Both the position numbers and the translations under genes were made by a program. The notes beneath the pieces are model-generated. The model searched no databases and had not been told where the DNA came from. It saw only the letters and a list, made by a program, of their open reading frames with translations. 64,000 nt of DNA from Streptococcus mutans (lineage in GTDB: Bacteria > Bacillota > Bacilli > Lactobacillales > Streptococcaceae), in NCBI RefSeq assembly GCF_006739205.1, contig NZ_AP019720.1:744001-808000 (forward strand), given 5' to 3'. This document shows, piece after piece, positions 48,350 to 58,200 of this stretch (its first letter is position 1; each line of letters starts with the position of its first letter).

Positions 48350-51300
48350 TTGGTAAGCCTTCAAAATAAACTTTCAAAAAATAATAAGAGCCTCATTGCT
48401 TATATTGAAAGTTCAACAACTATTGATGAAAGCAAGATCAAAGAAGAACTTAAGACTTTATTACCTCAATATATGGTTCCAAGTCACATTTATATTGTCC
48501 CAGAATTTCCTATAAATAAAAGTGGTAAAGTGGATAGGAAGTTACTTGATAGTATGTATTCGTCAAAACATATTGCTCCTAAGGAAGGTCTTATTAAATC
48601 AAGTAATTTAACAGAAGATATTAAATCTGTTTGGAGTAATATATTAGATTATTCCATTGATTCTTTTTCAGAAGATGATAATTTTTTCTCTCTTGGAGGA
48701 GACTCTATTAAAGCTATTAGTATGGCTTCGAAACTCATTTCCAAAGGGTATAAAGTTTCAGTTAAAGAAATTTTGAAAAATCCAACGATAGCTCAACTTA
48801 CAAAAATAGTAGTTAAGTCTAATCAAATCGAAGAAGATTCGGAACTTGATAATAGTGTCCCATTAACTCCGATTAGTCAATGGTTTTGGAAACAAAATTT
48901 TCAAGTGCGAACTCATTGGAATCAAGCTGTAGTACTTGTGAGTAAAGATAAAATAAATGATGAATTTTTAAGAATAGCTATAGAAAAAATCATTGATGAG
49001 CATACTATATTAAGGAGTCAACTTGACAATAATTCGTTATCAATTGACAATCAAAAAGACGCTCAACGATTTTATGATTATCAAGAAATTGATATTTGTG
49101 GATGGGATGATAAAGCAAAGATCATTAATAGCTATGTATATAATATTTTATCTAAATCTTCAAAGTTAATAAATATTGTTAAATTCATTTGTGATGATTG
49201 TGAAAGAATCGTGCTTTCAATTCATCATCTTTTGATAGATACAATTTCGTGGAAAATACTTATAGAAGATTTTTGTAGTTATTATGGACAACTTAGAAAT
49301 GGACAGTCATTAAATTCAAGTTTTAAAACAACTTCATTTATTACTTGGGCTAATAGAATAAACACGTTATCTGTTAAGTTTTCTGAAAGTAATATGGAAA
49401 AGAAGTATTGGGATAATATTGTGCAAACGCCTGTCGATTTAATTAATCAAGATGGTGTTATTAATCCAGGAAGTATCAAGGATAGAAAACATTCTAGAAT
49501 AAAATTGGAAAAAGAAATCAGCTCTCAACTATCAGATATATCAGTATCAAATTCCCATGTTACCCAGGAGCATATTCTTTTGACAAGTGTTTTAATGGCT
49601 TTAAAGAAAAGTTATTCTATTTCAAATATTCCTATTTTAATGGAAGGATATGGTCGTGAAGAGTACCTTACTCAAACCACTTTAGCGAGAAGTATAGGAT
49701 GGTTTACTAATACTTATCCGCTTGTTTTTAAAGTCAAGGATGATGTTTTACAAACATTAATTCAAGTTAAAGATATCATTAATAGGGTGCCTCATAATGG
49801 TATTGGCTATGGATTACTCCATTTGGTAAATAGTAATTTACAAGATTTAGATCCTGAAATTAGTTTTAACTTTTTGGGAGAAATAAGTAGTGAATCAAGT
49901 ACACAATTCATGACTTTGGACAATATTGAGTTAGATTGTTTAATAAATAAGTCAAATAGTAATCCATATCTTATTGAATTTTCAGTATTTTTCTTAAAGG
50001 GAGAACTATTCGTAGATGTTTATTTTGACAGCACGTTAATTAGTCAAGAAGATGTGGAAATAATGAATCAGAATTTTGTGCAAACAATAAATGAGCTGAT
50101 AAATTGTTCAGAAGATATATCAACAATGCGAAGTATTTCTGATGTTACAAATGAAACATTTAAATATGAAAGTAACAATTTACCTATTGTTAATGATAAA
50201 AATATTGATAAAATTAGAAAAACATTACCAATGCAAAGTAATATTTTGTTTCTTGAACAATTTCAAAAAAATAGAAATATTTATCATGAACAATTTAAAG
50301 TAGACTTTAAAGGTAGACTGAATAAAAAAATTTTTGATAAAGCTGTGCAATTTGTAGTAGATCAGTACGAAGCTCTAAGGACTAGTTTCGATTTAACTAC
50401 ATTTGGTGAGCCTGCTCAAATTATTAAACAAAATAATACAATTAGTATAGACGCTTATACATTTGAAAGTCCAAGACAGGATAGTGAAGCTGCTGTTAAG
50501 AAATTAGAAAATGAATTCTTAGATATCCCATTTGATACTCAGGAATCAGATCTGTTTAGAATTACTATTTTAGAATTTAAAGACCAAGAAGTCAGTTTAA
50601 TTTTTGACTATCACCATATAATTTTGGACGGTTGGTCAATGTTGATTGTTTTACGTAAAATATTCACCTGTTATACTAAGCTTTTGAAGGATGCAACCTA
50701 TATAAATGAAGAAGAAAACATAAATATAGATGATTACTTTGATTATAAAGATTTATTTGAAACTGAATCAGCTAAAAGATATTGGAAAAATTTCTTAGAA
50801 AACATTGGTGAGAATTTAAATTTAGAAAATTACTTTGATAGAAATCTTGAGGGAAAAACGATTGAACATAATATTGGTGAATATAGATTCTCAATATCAA
50901 AACAACAAGATAAACAAATCAGACAATTTTGTGAAAATTTAAACTGTACTACAAATGATTTTGCTCATTTAATTTGGTCAACCATATTGTATAAATATTT
51001 AAAGAGTCAATCACAAGTATTTTTCTATACTGTTTCAGGTCGAGATGGAGATATTAATATTGAAAATGAAGTTGGACTTTTTATAAATACTATTCCTCAA
51101 GTGACTAATATCAATGATGATAGTAGTATATCAAGTATAGTCGAAAGTATTCATTTAAATATTTCTAATGCATTTGGCTATTCACAATTGCCTCTAAGTG
51201 AGATTTTACAACAATCACAAGTTTCTCATGATCAGATTAATACACTTTTGGTTTATGAAAATTTTCCTATCCATAAAGATGATTTTATAGCAGAATTGTC

Positions 51301-51577
51301 AGATTCTCAATTGGAATTTCAAACTTATAAAGCAACTGAGGCTACAACGTATGACTTGACTCTTATCTTTTCTGAGGAAGAAGAGAAGATTTCTATTCGT
51401 ATACTCTATAATCCTCATAAATATAGTAATCAGTATATTTCGATTCTAGGAAAAAATATCCAAGGAATTATTGATGATTTAGTCACTAAAAATTATTTCC
51501 GTGAGATTACTCTTCCAGATAATACTTTCAATGAGGCTTTACAGTCGGTAGAAGATAAACTAGACTTTAATTTTTAA
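48350..51577 (+). CDS. NRPS, second part: (A2 end)-T-E-C
   Basis: The frame resumes after the stop. It holds the missing A2 end with core A10 (NKSGKVDRKLL), a carrier (LGGDSIKA, Ser about 118 counted from 48350), an epimerisation domain (HHLLIDTISWK, EGYGREEY, FNFLGE, about 170-590) and a C domain (LPMQSNILFLEQF, HHIILDGWS about 755). The E domain would invert the residue activated by A2, and the final C should accept a D-residue donor. A TTG at 48350 is the nearest start and ATG 48473 the next; neither has a good ribosome site, so restart looks poor. If not expressed, the assembly line is broken here. Confidence 0.85.
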   Translation: MVSLQNKLSKNNKSLIAYIESSTTIDESKIKEELKTLLPQYMVPSHIYIVPEFPINKSGKVDRKLLDSMYSSKHIAPKEGLIKSSNLTEDIKSVWSNILDYSIDSFSEDDNFFSLGGDSIKAISMASKLISKGYKVSVKEILKNPTIAQLTKIVVKSNQIEEDSELDNSVPLTPISQWFWKQNFQVRTHWNQAVVLVSKDKINDEFLRIAIEKIIDEHTILRSQLDNNSLSIDNQKDAQRFYDYQEIDICGWDDKAKIINSYVYNILSKSSKLINIVKFICDDCERIVLSIHHLLIDTISWKILIEDFCSYYGQLRNGQSLNSSFKTTSFITWANRINTLSVKFSESNMEKKYWDNIVQTPVDLINQDGVINPGSIKDRKHSRIKLEKEISSQLSDISVSNSHVTQEHILLTSVLMALKKSYSISNIPILMEGYGREEYLTQTTLARSIGWFTNTYPLVFKVKDDVLQTLIQVKDIINRVPHNGIGYGLLHLVNSNLQDLDPEISFNFLGEISSESSTQFMTLDNIELDCLINKSNSNPYLIEFSVFFLKGELFVDVYFDSTLISQEDVEIMNQNFVQTINELINCSEDISTMRSISDVTNETFKYESNNLPIVNDKNIDKIRKTLPMQSNILFLEQFQKNRNIYHEQFKVDFKGRLNKKIFDKAVQFVVDQYEALRTSFDLTTFGEPAQIIKQNNTISIDAYTFESPRQDSEAAVKKLENEFLDIPFDTQESDLFRITILEFKDQEVSLIFDYHHIILDGWSMLIVLRKIFTCYTKLLKDATYINEEENINIDDYFDYKDLFETESAKRYWKNFLENIGENLNLENYFDRNLEGKTIEHNIGEYRFSISKQQDKQIRQFCENLNCTTNDFAHLIWSTILYKYLKSQSQVFFYTVSGRDGDINIENEVGLFINTIPQVTNINDDSSISSIVESIHLNISNAFGYSQLPLSEILQQSQVSHDQINTLLVYENFPIHKDDFIAELSDSQLEFQTYKATEATTYDLTLIFSEEEEKISIRILYNPHKYSNQYISILGKNIQGIIDDLVTKNYFREITLPDNTFNEALQSVEDKLDFNF

Positions 51578-51595
51578 AAGAAGAGAGGATATAAA

Positions 51596-54500
51596 ATGAA
51601 TACCCCAAATCATTTGATAACAGATGTTTCGACTGATTTAGTGAAAATTTTAAGAGATATATATGGAGAAAATGTAGAAACTGTAACATGTAAATCTATT
51701 AATTTGGATGAAGACTTAATGCAGGAAATAAAAAATATGACTAAAGGAAGCAAACCTGCTGAGGCTGTTCTATTCTTTACAATACTGCAATTATTAACTT
51801 GGAAATTTTCTAGTAAAACAAATTTCACGCTACCTTTTCCGTATAAAGTATTTGATTTTAATTCGGACGACATCTTATTGTACATCAATTGTCAAATTGA
51901 GGAAGAAAAGACAATGAAAGAATTTCTTAATGAGACAAAATATAGAATTTTGGAGGCTTATAAGAAATCCCTGTCAGTAAAATCTGTAGTTCAAAATGAA
52001 TTAGATTTACCAATTAGTTTTGATCTTCAAGAAGAGAGTATGTTGAAAAGAGATCAAGTTTCTTTACACTTAGAAGAGTTATATTTTATCTATAATTCTC
52101 AAAGTGAGGGAACTGTCCAAATCTACTTTTCTCCACAATCTTATTCAGAACGCTTAATAGAATCTTTGCTAAATACTATTAAAAGTATTTATAATACAAT
52201 AGTTCAAAATGTAGAAATAAAGATTCAAGATATATTAATAGAAACTGTTCAGAATAAGGTATTGGAGGTTGTTGAAACTAGCTCTCTATATACATTATTA
52301 AATCAACAATTTATAGAAAACAAAGAGAAAATTGGATTAGTAGATTCAGATAAACAACTTACATATCATGATATTGAGAAAGTTAGTAGTAATCTTGCAG
52401 ATATGCTTATTTCAAAAGGTGTTAAAGAAGGGGATAGAGTTGCAGTATATGCTACTCGATCAGTTGATGCTGTCATTATGATTTTAGGAATATATATAGC
52501 AGGTGCAACCTATATTCCTTTAGATATCGAAGCTCCAACAAAAAGAAACCAACAAATACTAGAGGATGCTCGACCTTCAATTATTATAACAGATGAGAAA
52601 AACCACTTGTTTGGTGAAGAAAGTTCATTGAAACACATGATTTATTCACAAAAGAATTTTGAAAAAATTGAATTTGAATTGCCTAAAAAGAGACGACGAG
52701 ATGTGAACTCACTTCTTTATGTCATTTATACTTCTGGAACAACAGGAAAACCTAAGGGTGTTCTGTTTAGAGATAAAGCTATGGAAAATTTGGTTAATTT
52801 TCAACAGCAAAAATGTCAGTATTCTCTTTCTAAAACAGTCTCACAATTTGCCTCGTTAGCTTTTGATGTGGCATCACAAGAAATTTGGTCAACATTGTGT
52901 TCAGGTGGATGTCTAGTTATTGTTAATGAAGAAAGCAAAAAAGATACGCTAAAATTTTTGGAGTTTTTTAACAGAAATAAGATCCAGACTAGTTTTTTAC
53001 CTACTTCTTTTTTTAAAGTTCTAATGTCTGATACAATCGGCTTGCAAGAATTTTTGTCAAACGTTGATAATATCATTGTTGCTGGTGAGGCTCTAACTGT
53101 AAATGAAGAAATAATTACTAATATTAAACAGAATAATGTACATCTATATAATCACTATGGGCCATCTGAAACACATGTTGTCTCAATTGATGAAGTTACA
53201 AATGTAGATGTTACAATAGGAAAACCTATCCAAAATACCCAATTTCATATTTTAGATGAAAAAGAAAACGAGTTACCTTTTGGAGCGCCTGGAAATTTAT
53301 ATATCGAAGGAGTACCTTTAGCTGATGGTTATTTAAATAATGAAGAAAAGACAACTGAGTCTTTTAAGTTAATTTATAAAAGTGGAGTTCCTATTCGAAT
53401 GTATAATACAGGAGATGTCGTTAGACAGTTGGGAAATTCAAAATATGAATATCTTAGACGAACAGATAAACAGTTAAAAATTAGGGGGTATAGAGTAGAA
53501 TTACAGGAAGTGGAAAATACTATCTTAAATATTGACGGAGTTGATTTAGCTCAAGTAATTCCATTTTTACAAAATAAAAATACCATAATGCTAGCATTTT
53601 ATAGTGGTTCACTTTCAGAGAATGACTTAAAGGAAAAACTATCAAAAATTTTACCAAATTATATGATTCCTTCCATCGTGAAAAAATATACTCAGATGCC
53701 TCTTAACAGAAATGGAAAAATAGATAGTCAAGAATTACTTCTACGATATCAAGACTCTTTGCGAAATACAACAATTTCTAGCCCTACCTTTTCCGATAAA
53801 ATGATGGAAAAAATTTATAATGTTTGGAAAGCAGTTTTAGGAGAGCACAATATAGGAACTGACATTTCATTTTTTGAATTAGGTGGGAATTCCATTAATG
53901 CAATGCTTATTTGTACTCAGCTAAGTAGGGAATTTTCTATATCATTAAATGTTTTAGAATTATTTGAAAATGATACGATTGAAAAATTATATCAATATAT
54001 AAATGATTCTGTTTCTAAACAGGAAAAATTAGCGTCTATCCCTCATCTTGAAGAATCTCAAGTTTATAGACTGTCTCCTGAACAAGAACGAATGTATTTT
54101 TTGCAACAGTTTGACTTAAAATCAACTTTGTATAATATTCCTTTTATTTTTAAAATTAAAGGCTTTTTGGATAGTAATAAATTGGCAATTGCTTTTCATA
54201 AATTAGTATCAACTAATGATATTTTCCGAACAACTTATCATGTTGTTGGAAATGAAGTTGTTCAAACTGTGAATAAAACAGCAAATTATAACATTGCTCT
54301 AGAAGATTTATCAGATTTAGGTAGCTTAGAAGAGGCTGAGAAGAGTTTCATACGTCCTTTTGATTTATCTAAAGATTTGTTGATAAGAATGGGTTTATAT
54401 TCTGAACAAAACTCCCAATATTTATTTATTGATATGCATCATATTAGTTCAGATGGGTTCTCAATGAATTTAATTATGAATAAATTGAGTAACTTTTATT

Positions 54501-55285
54501 TAGGAGAAGATGATAAACAGGTATCAAGGATCACTTATGGGGATTATGCTGAATATACTAAAACAGATGAATTTGAAAAAATTTTGCAGGAACAGGAAGA
54601 ATATTGGCGAAAAGAATTTGCCAATTATAGTCATTCTAATCAATTACCACACTCTCAACAAAGCTATTCAGGTGATATACAAGAATTTTCTTTTGAAGAG
54701 GGAGATTTGTTAAGAATTGATGAATTTGCTAAAAGACTTAATATAACTCGGTATGTCTTTCTTTTTTCCGTTTTCGCAAAGTTAATAAATACACTTGAAT
54801 TTCCTGTTGATATAATTGGGACACCTGTTTCAGGAAGAAATTTATCAGAGTTGCAAAATGTTGTGGGTTTATTTGTGAATACGGTTCCAATTAGAATTCC
54901 GAAAGAAGATGATTTCAATAGCTACTTAATGGAGTTTAATAATAAAATTAAAATGGCTCTTCTTAATCAAAACTATCCTTTTGATAGATTGATTCGAATA
55001 CTTCGAAGTTCTGGTCAGCTAAATTCAAGTGGTTTATTTAATTTTATGTTTGCCTATCAGATTTATGAATCTCCATTAAAACTTGGAGATATTGAACTAG
55101 TAGAACAAAAGAAAAATATATTAATTGAAAAATATGACTTAACAGCCAATGTGGTAGATTTTGGAAATAATATAAAAATTCAAATCAGTTTTAATACCGA
55201 TAAGTACAGCCATGAGGACATCAAACAGTTGTTACAAAAATATGTTGAGTTTATAAATAACATTTTAGATGGGGAGGGGATATGA
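51596..55285 (+). CDS. grs: NRPS: (C-lobe remnant)-A3-T-C, predicted Pro
   Basis: This 1229-residue protein has an N-terminal stretch of about 215 residues like a condensation C-lobe, without HHxxxDG. A3 follows (YTSGTTGKPKG about 378, HYGPSETHVV about 520), then a carrier (LGGNSINA, Ser about 766) and a C domain (SPEQERMYFLQQF, HHISSDGFS about 947). The A3 specificity residues read D-V-Q-F-I-A-H-V-V, close to the known Pro code D-V-Q-L-I-A-H-V-V. GAGAGG precedes the ATG. The stop overlaps the next ATG by four bases. The symbol is the legacy UA159 name, from memory. Confidence 0.88.
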   Translation: MNTPNHLITDVSTDLVKILRDIYGENVETVTCKSINLDEDLMQEIKNMTKGSKPAEAVLFFTILQLLTWKFSSKTNFTLPFPYKVFDFNSDDILLYINCQIEEEKTMKEFLNETKYRILEAYKKSLSVKSVVQNELDLPISFDLQEESMLKRDQVSLHLEELYFIYNSQSEGTVQIYFSPQSYSERLIESLLNTIKSIYNTIVQNVEIKIQDILIETVQNKVLEVVETSSLYTLLNQQFIENKEKIGLVDSDKQLTYHDIEKVSSNLADMLISKGVKEGDRVAVYATRSVDAVIMILGIYIAGATYIPLDIEAPTKRNQQILEDARPSIIITDEKNHLFGEESSLKHMIYSQKNFEKIEFELPKKRRRDVNSLLYVIYTSGTTGKPKGVLFRDKAMENLVNFQQQKCQYSLSKTVSQFASLAFDVASQEIWSTLCSGGCLVIVNEESKKDTLKFLEFFNRNKIQTSFLPTSFFKVLMSDTIGLQEFLSNVDNIIVAGEALTVNEEIITNIKQNNVHLYNHYGPSETHVVSIDEVTNVDVTIGKPIQNTQFHILDEKENELPFGAPGNLYIEGVPLADGYLNNEEKTTESFKLIYKSGVPIRMYNTGDVVRQLGNSKYEYLRRTDKQLKIRGYRVELQEVENTILNIDGVDLAQVIPFLQNKNTIMLAFYSGSLSENDLKEKLSKILPNYMIPSIVKKYTQMPLNRNGKIDSQELLLRYQDSLRNTTISSPTFSDKMMEKIYNVWKAVLGEHNIGTDISFFELGGNSINAMLICTQLSREFSISLNVLELFENDTIEKLYQYINDSVSKQEKLASIPHLEESQVYRLSPEQERMYFLQQFDLKSTLYNIPFIFKIKGFLDSNKLAIAFHKLVSTNDIFRTTYHVVGNEVVQTVNKTANYNIALEDLSDLGSLEEAEKSFIRPFDLSKDLLIRMGLYSEQNSQYLFIDMHHISSDGFSMNLIMNKLSNFYLGEDDKQVSRITYGDYAEYTKTDEFEKILQEQEEYWRKEFANYSHSNQLPHSQQSYSGDIQEFSFEEGDLLRIDEFAKRLNITRYVFLFSVFAKLINTLEFPVDIIGTPVSGRNLSELQNVVGLFVNTVPIRIPKEDDFNSYLMEFNNKIKMALLNQNYPFDRLIRILRSSGQLNSSGLFNFMFAYQIYESPLKLGDIELVEQKKNILIEKYDLTANVVDFGNNIKIQISFNTDKYSHEDIKQLLQKYVEFINNILDGEGI

Positions 55286-58200
55286 TGGAGCAGCAAAAGA
55301 AATTTAAAAATAATCAATTTGATTATGATAATTATCTCACTATAATTAATGAGTTCGAAAAACAGGTAGAACGATTTCCAGATAAGATTGCAATTATTCA
55401 TAATGATACAAGAATAACTTATAAGGAGCTTAATATACTAGCAAATAAAGTTGGAAATATTTTAATTTCTTCTGGGGTTGATAATGGTGATAAAGTCGCA
55501 ATTGACATGAAACGAGGAATTTCTTATATTGCTGCAATTTTGGGAATTTTAAAAATAGGAGCTATCTATGTCCCACTAGATTTTGATTTTCCTCAATCAA
55601 GAAAAGAATATATCCTGAACGATTGCCGGTCGAAAATTATTATCACAGAATCAGATATTGAATATAAAAATTATAAAAAAGTAAATTGGAACCAAATTAT
55701 AGAAGGATCTTCCTCAAAGGATTTAGTAACAGATCATTATGTCAAAGAAAGTTTAGATGAAATTGTTTATATTATGTATACTTCTGGGACTACGGGTTTT
55801 CCTAAGGGAGTGCAGGTTGGCGGAAGAGGAATTATTCGTTTGATAAAGGACAATAAAAGCTTAACAATGAAAAATACAGAAGTTATGCTACATGGTTCTT
55901 CTTTAGCATTTGATGCGTCAACATTAGAAATATATGCAGCTCTTTTAAATGGTGCATGCCTATCTATCATTGATAAGGAGGATTTAATTGATAGTCAAAC
56001 ATTAAAAGAAAAGTTGAAAAATGATCATGTCAATCGAGCCTTTTTTACAACCCCTTTATTTAATTCATTGTGTGAGCAAGATCCAAGTGTATTCAATGAG
56101 CTTGAACAAGTAATTATAGGTGGAGATAGAGCATCTAATAAACACCTAAAAATAGTAATGAAGAATAGCAAGAAAACTCAATTTTATAATGGATACGGAC
56201 CAACAGAAAACACTGTTTTTACGACCATGCATAATATTCAATACTCAGAGTTAGAAGGTGATATTCCGATCGGTAAAGCAATTAATGATACTGGAATTCT
56301 TATCGTTAATGAAAATTTTGAAGAAGTAAAAAAAGGGGAAGTTGGAGAATTAGTTGTAACAGGTGGAGGTCTTGCTATTGGTTATCTAAATCAAAAAGAT
56401 GCTTCTCAAGGTTCCTTTATTTCTCTTCCAAATCTAGGGATCAAACGTGCTTATAAAACAGGAGATTATGTTAGAGAAAATAATGATGGGGATCTCATTT
56501 TTATTGGCCGCAGAGATAGTCAAATTAAGTATCGAGGTTTTCGAATAGAACTTAGAGAAATTGAAAGTATTGCAAAAAAGATTGATCATATTAGAGAAGC
56601 TATTTGTCTCCTAATTGGTGAAAAATCTAATTCTAAATTAGTTCTTTTTGCTGAGTCTAATTCTTCTGTGTCAGAAGCTTCTATTATTGAAACACTTCAT
56701 GTTGAGCTTCCAGAATATATGGTGCCCAATGATCTTATTTTGCTAGATAATATGCCATTAAAACTTAATGGGAAAGTTGATTCTGACAAGCTTAAACAAA
56801 TCTATTTGGAAAAAATACAAAGTCAGGTTGAAAAACCTAGCGAAAGTAACACAGAGAGATTTTTCATAGAAATTTTGGAAGATGTGTTAAAAAAGCCAAA
56901 CCTTAATTTAGAGATGAATTTTTTTGAAATTGGTGGACATTCTTTAAATGCAACAATTATATCAACAAGACTATCAGAAGCATTTCATAAAAAAATTTCT
57001 GTCAGAGATGTTATGTTAAATCCAAATTTGAAAGATTTGTTTCATTTGACTAAGGTGACAGAAGATGACGCTGGCTCTAATTTAGAAGTGCTATCAAAAG
57101 CTGATAATTATGATTGTTCTCCTACTCAGTCTAGACTTTTTCTGTTAAACAAGAGCCGAAGTGACACATCTTATAATATTCCATATTTCATTAAGGTAAG
57201 TAGCAATATTGATATGGAACAACTAAAAAAGGCTATTTGGAAAGAACTAAAAGAAAATGAAATTTTAAGAACAATTTATACATTTAACAATTCCAAAATT
57301 GTCCAAAAAGTTCTTCCGTTTGAGAAAAAACTACTTAATATTTCTGTAGAATATGAACCAATAATTGATTTTGAGTATTTGCAAAAGTATTTGATTCAAC
57401 CATTTGATTTGGAAAAATCGATTCCCTTTAGGGCTTCTATCATAAAATCCAATAGTGATATCATCCTTTTTCTAGACATTCATCATATTGCCATAGATGG
57501 TTTTTCATTAAATCAACTCTTAAAAAATATTGAAAAAAACTATTTTGAAATTAAATTTACGCGTCCTAAATTTACTTATAAAGATTACTCTAATTGGATA
57601 AATAAACAGATTAGTAATGGTAAGTATATGCAAAAGAAGCAGTATTGGCAAGAACAGCTTAAAGGTTATCAGGAGAATATATTTTTAGGAATTGAAAAAA
57701 CTATAAAACCCAATTCTAAACGAACGATTTACTATAATAGAGAAATATCTTCACAATTATATGAACAATTGAGAGATTATATAGTTACAAATAATATTAG
57801 TCTAAATATACTTTTTATGACTGCACTTTACATTCTTATAGCTAAATATTCCTCAATTAATGATATAGTTATTGGTTCCCCTGTTTCAGGAAAAGTATTA
57901 GCGGATTTGGAAGAAATGATTGGTTCTTTTATTAATAGCTTACCAATTAGATATAAAGTAGATCCATCAAAAACTATCTTGGAAACGATTGAGGATGTAA
58001 AAAAGCAAGTGATGGATGCATTAGAAAATCAAGAATATCCGATTGATTCGATAGTTAGTGATAAGAACAAAGAAAATACGGAAATTGCTTCTTTGTTTGA
58101 TATTATGTTTGTTATGCAGACCAATTTCAAGCAAGGTGAACAAGAAAAATCAAATCAGATATTTTTAGACTATCAAGAGATTCCGATTGATTCTAAAATG

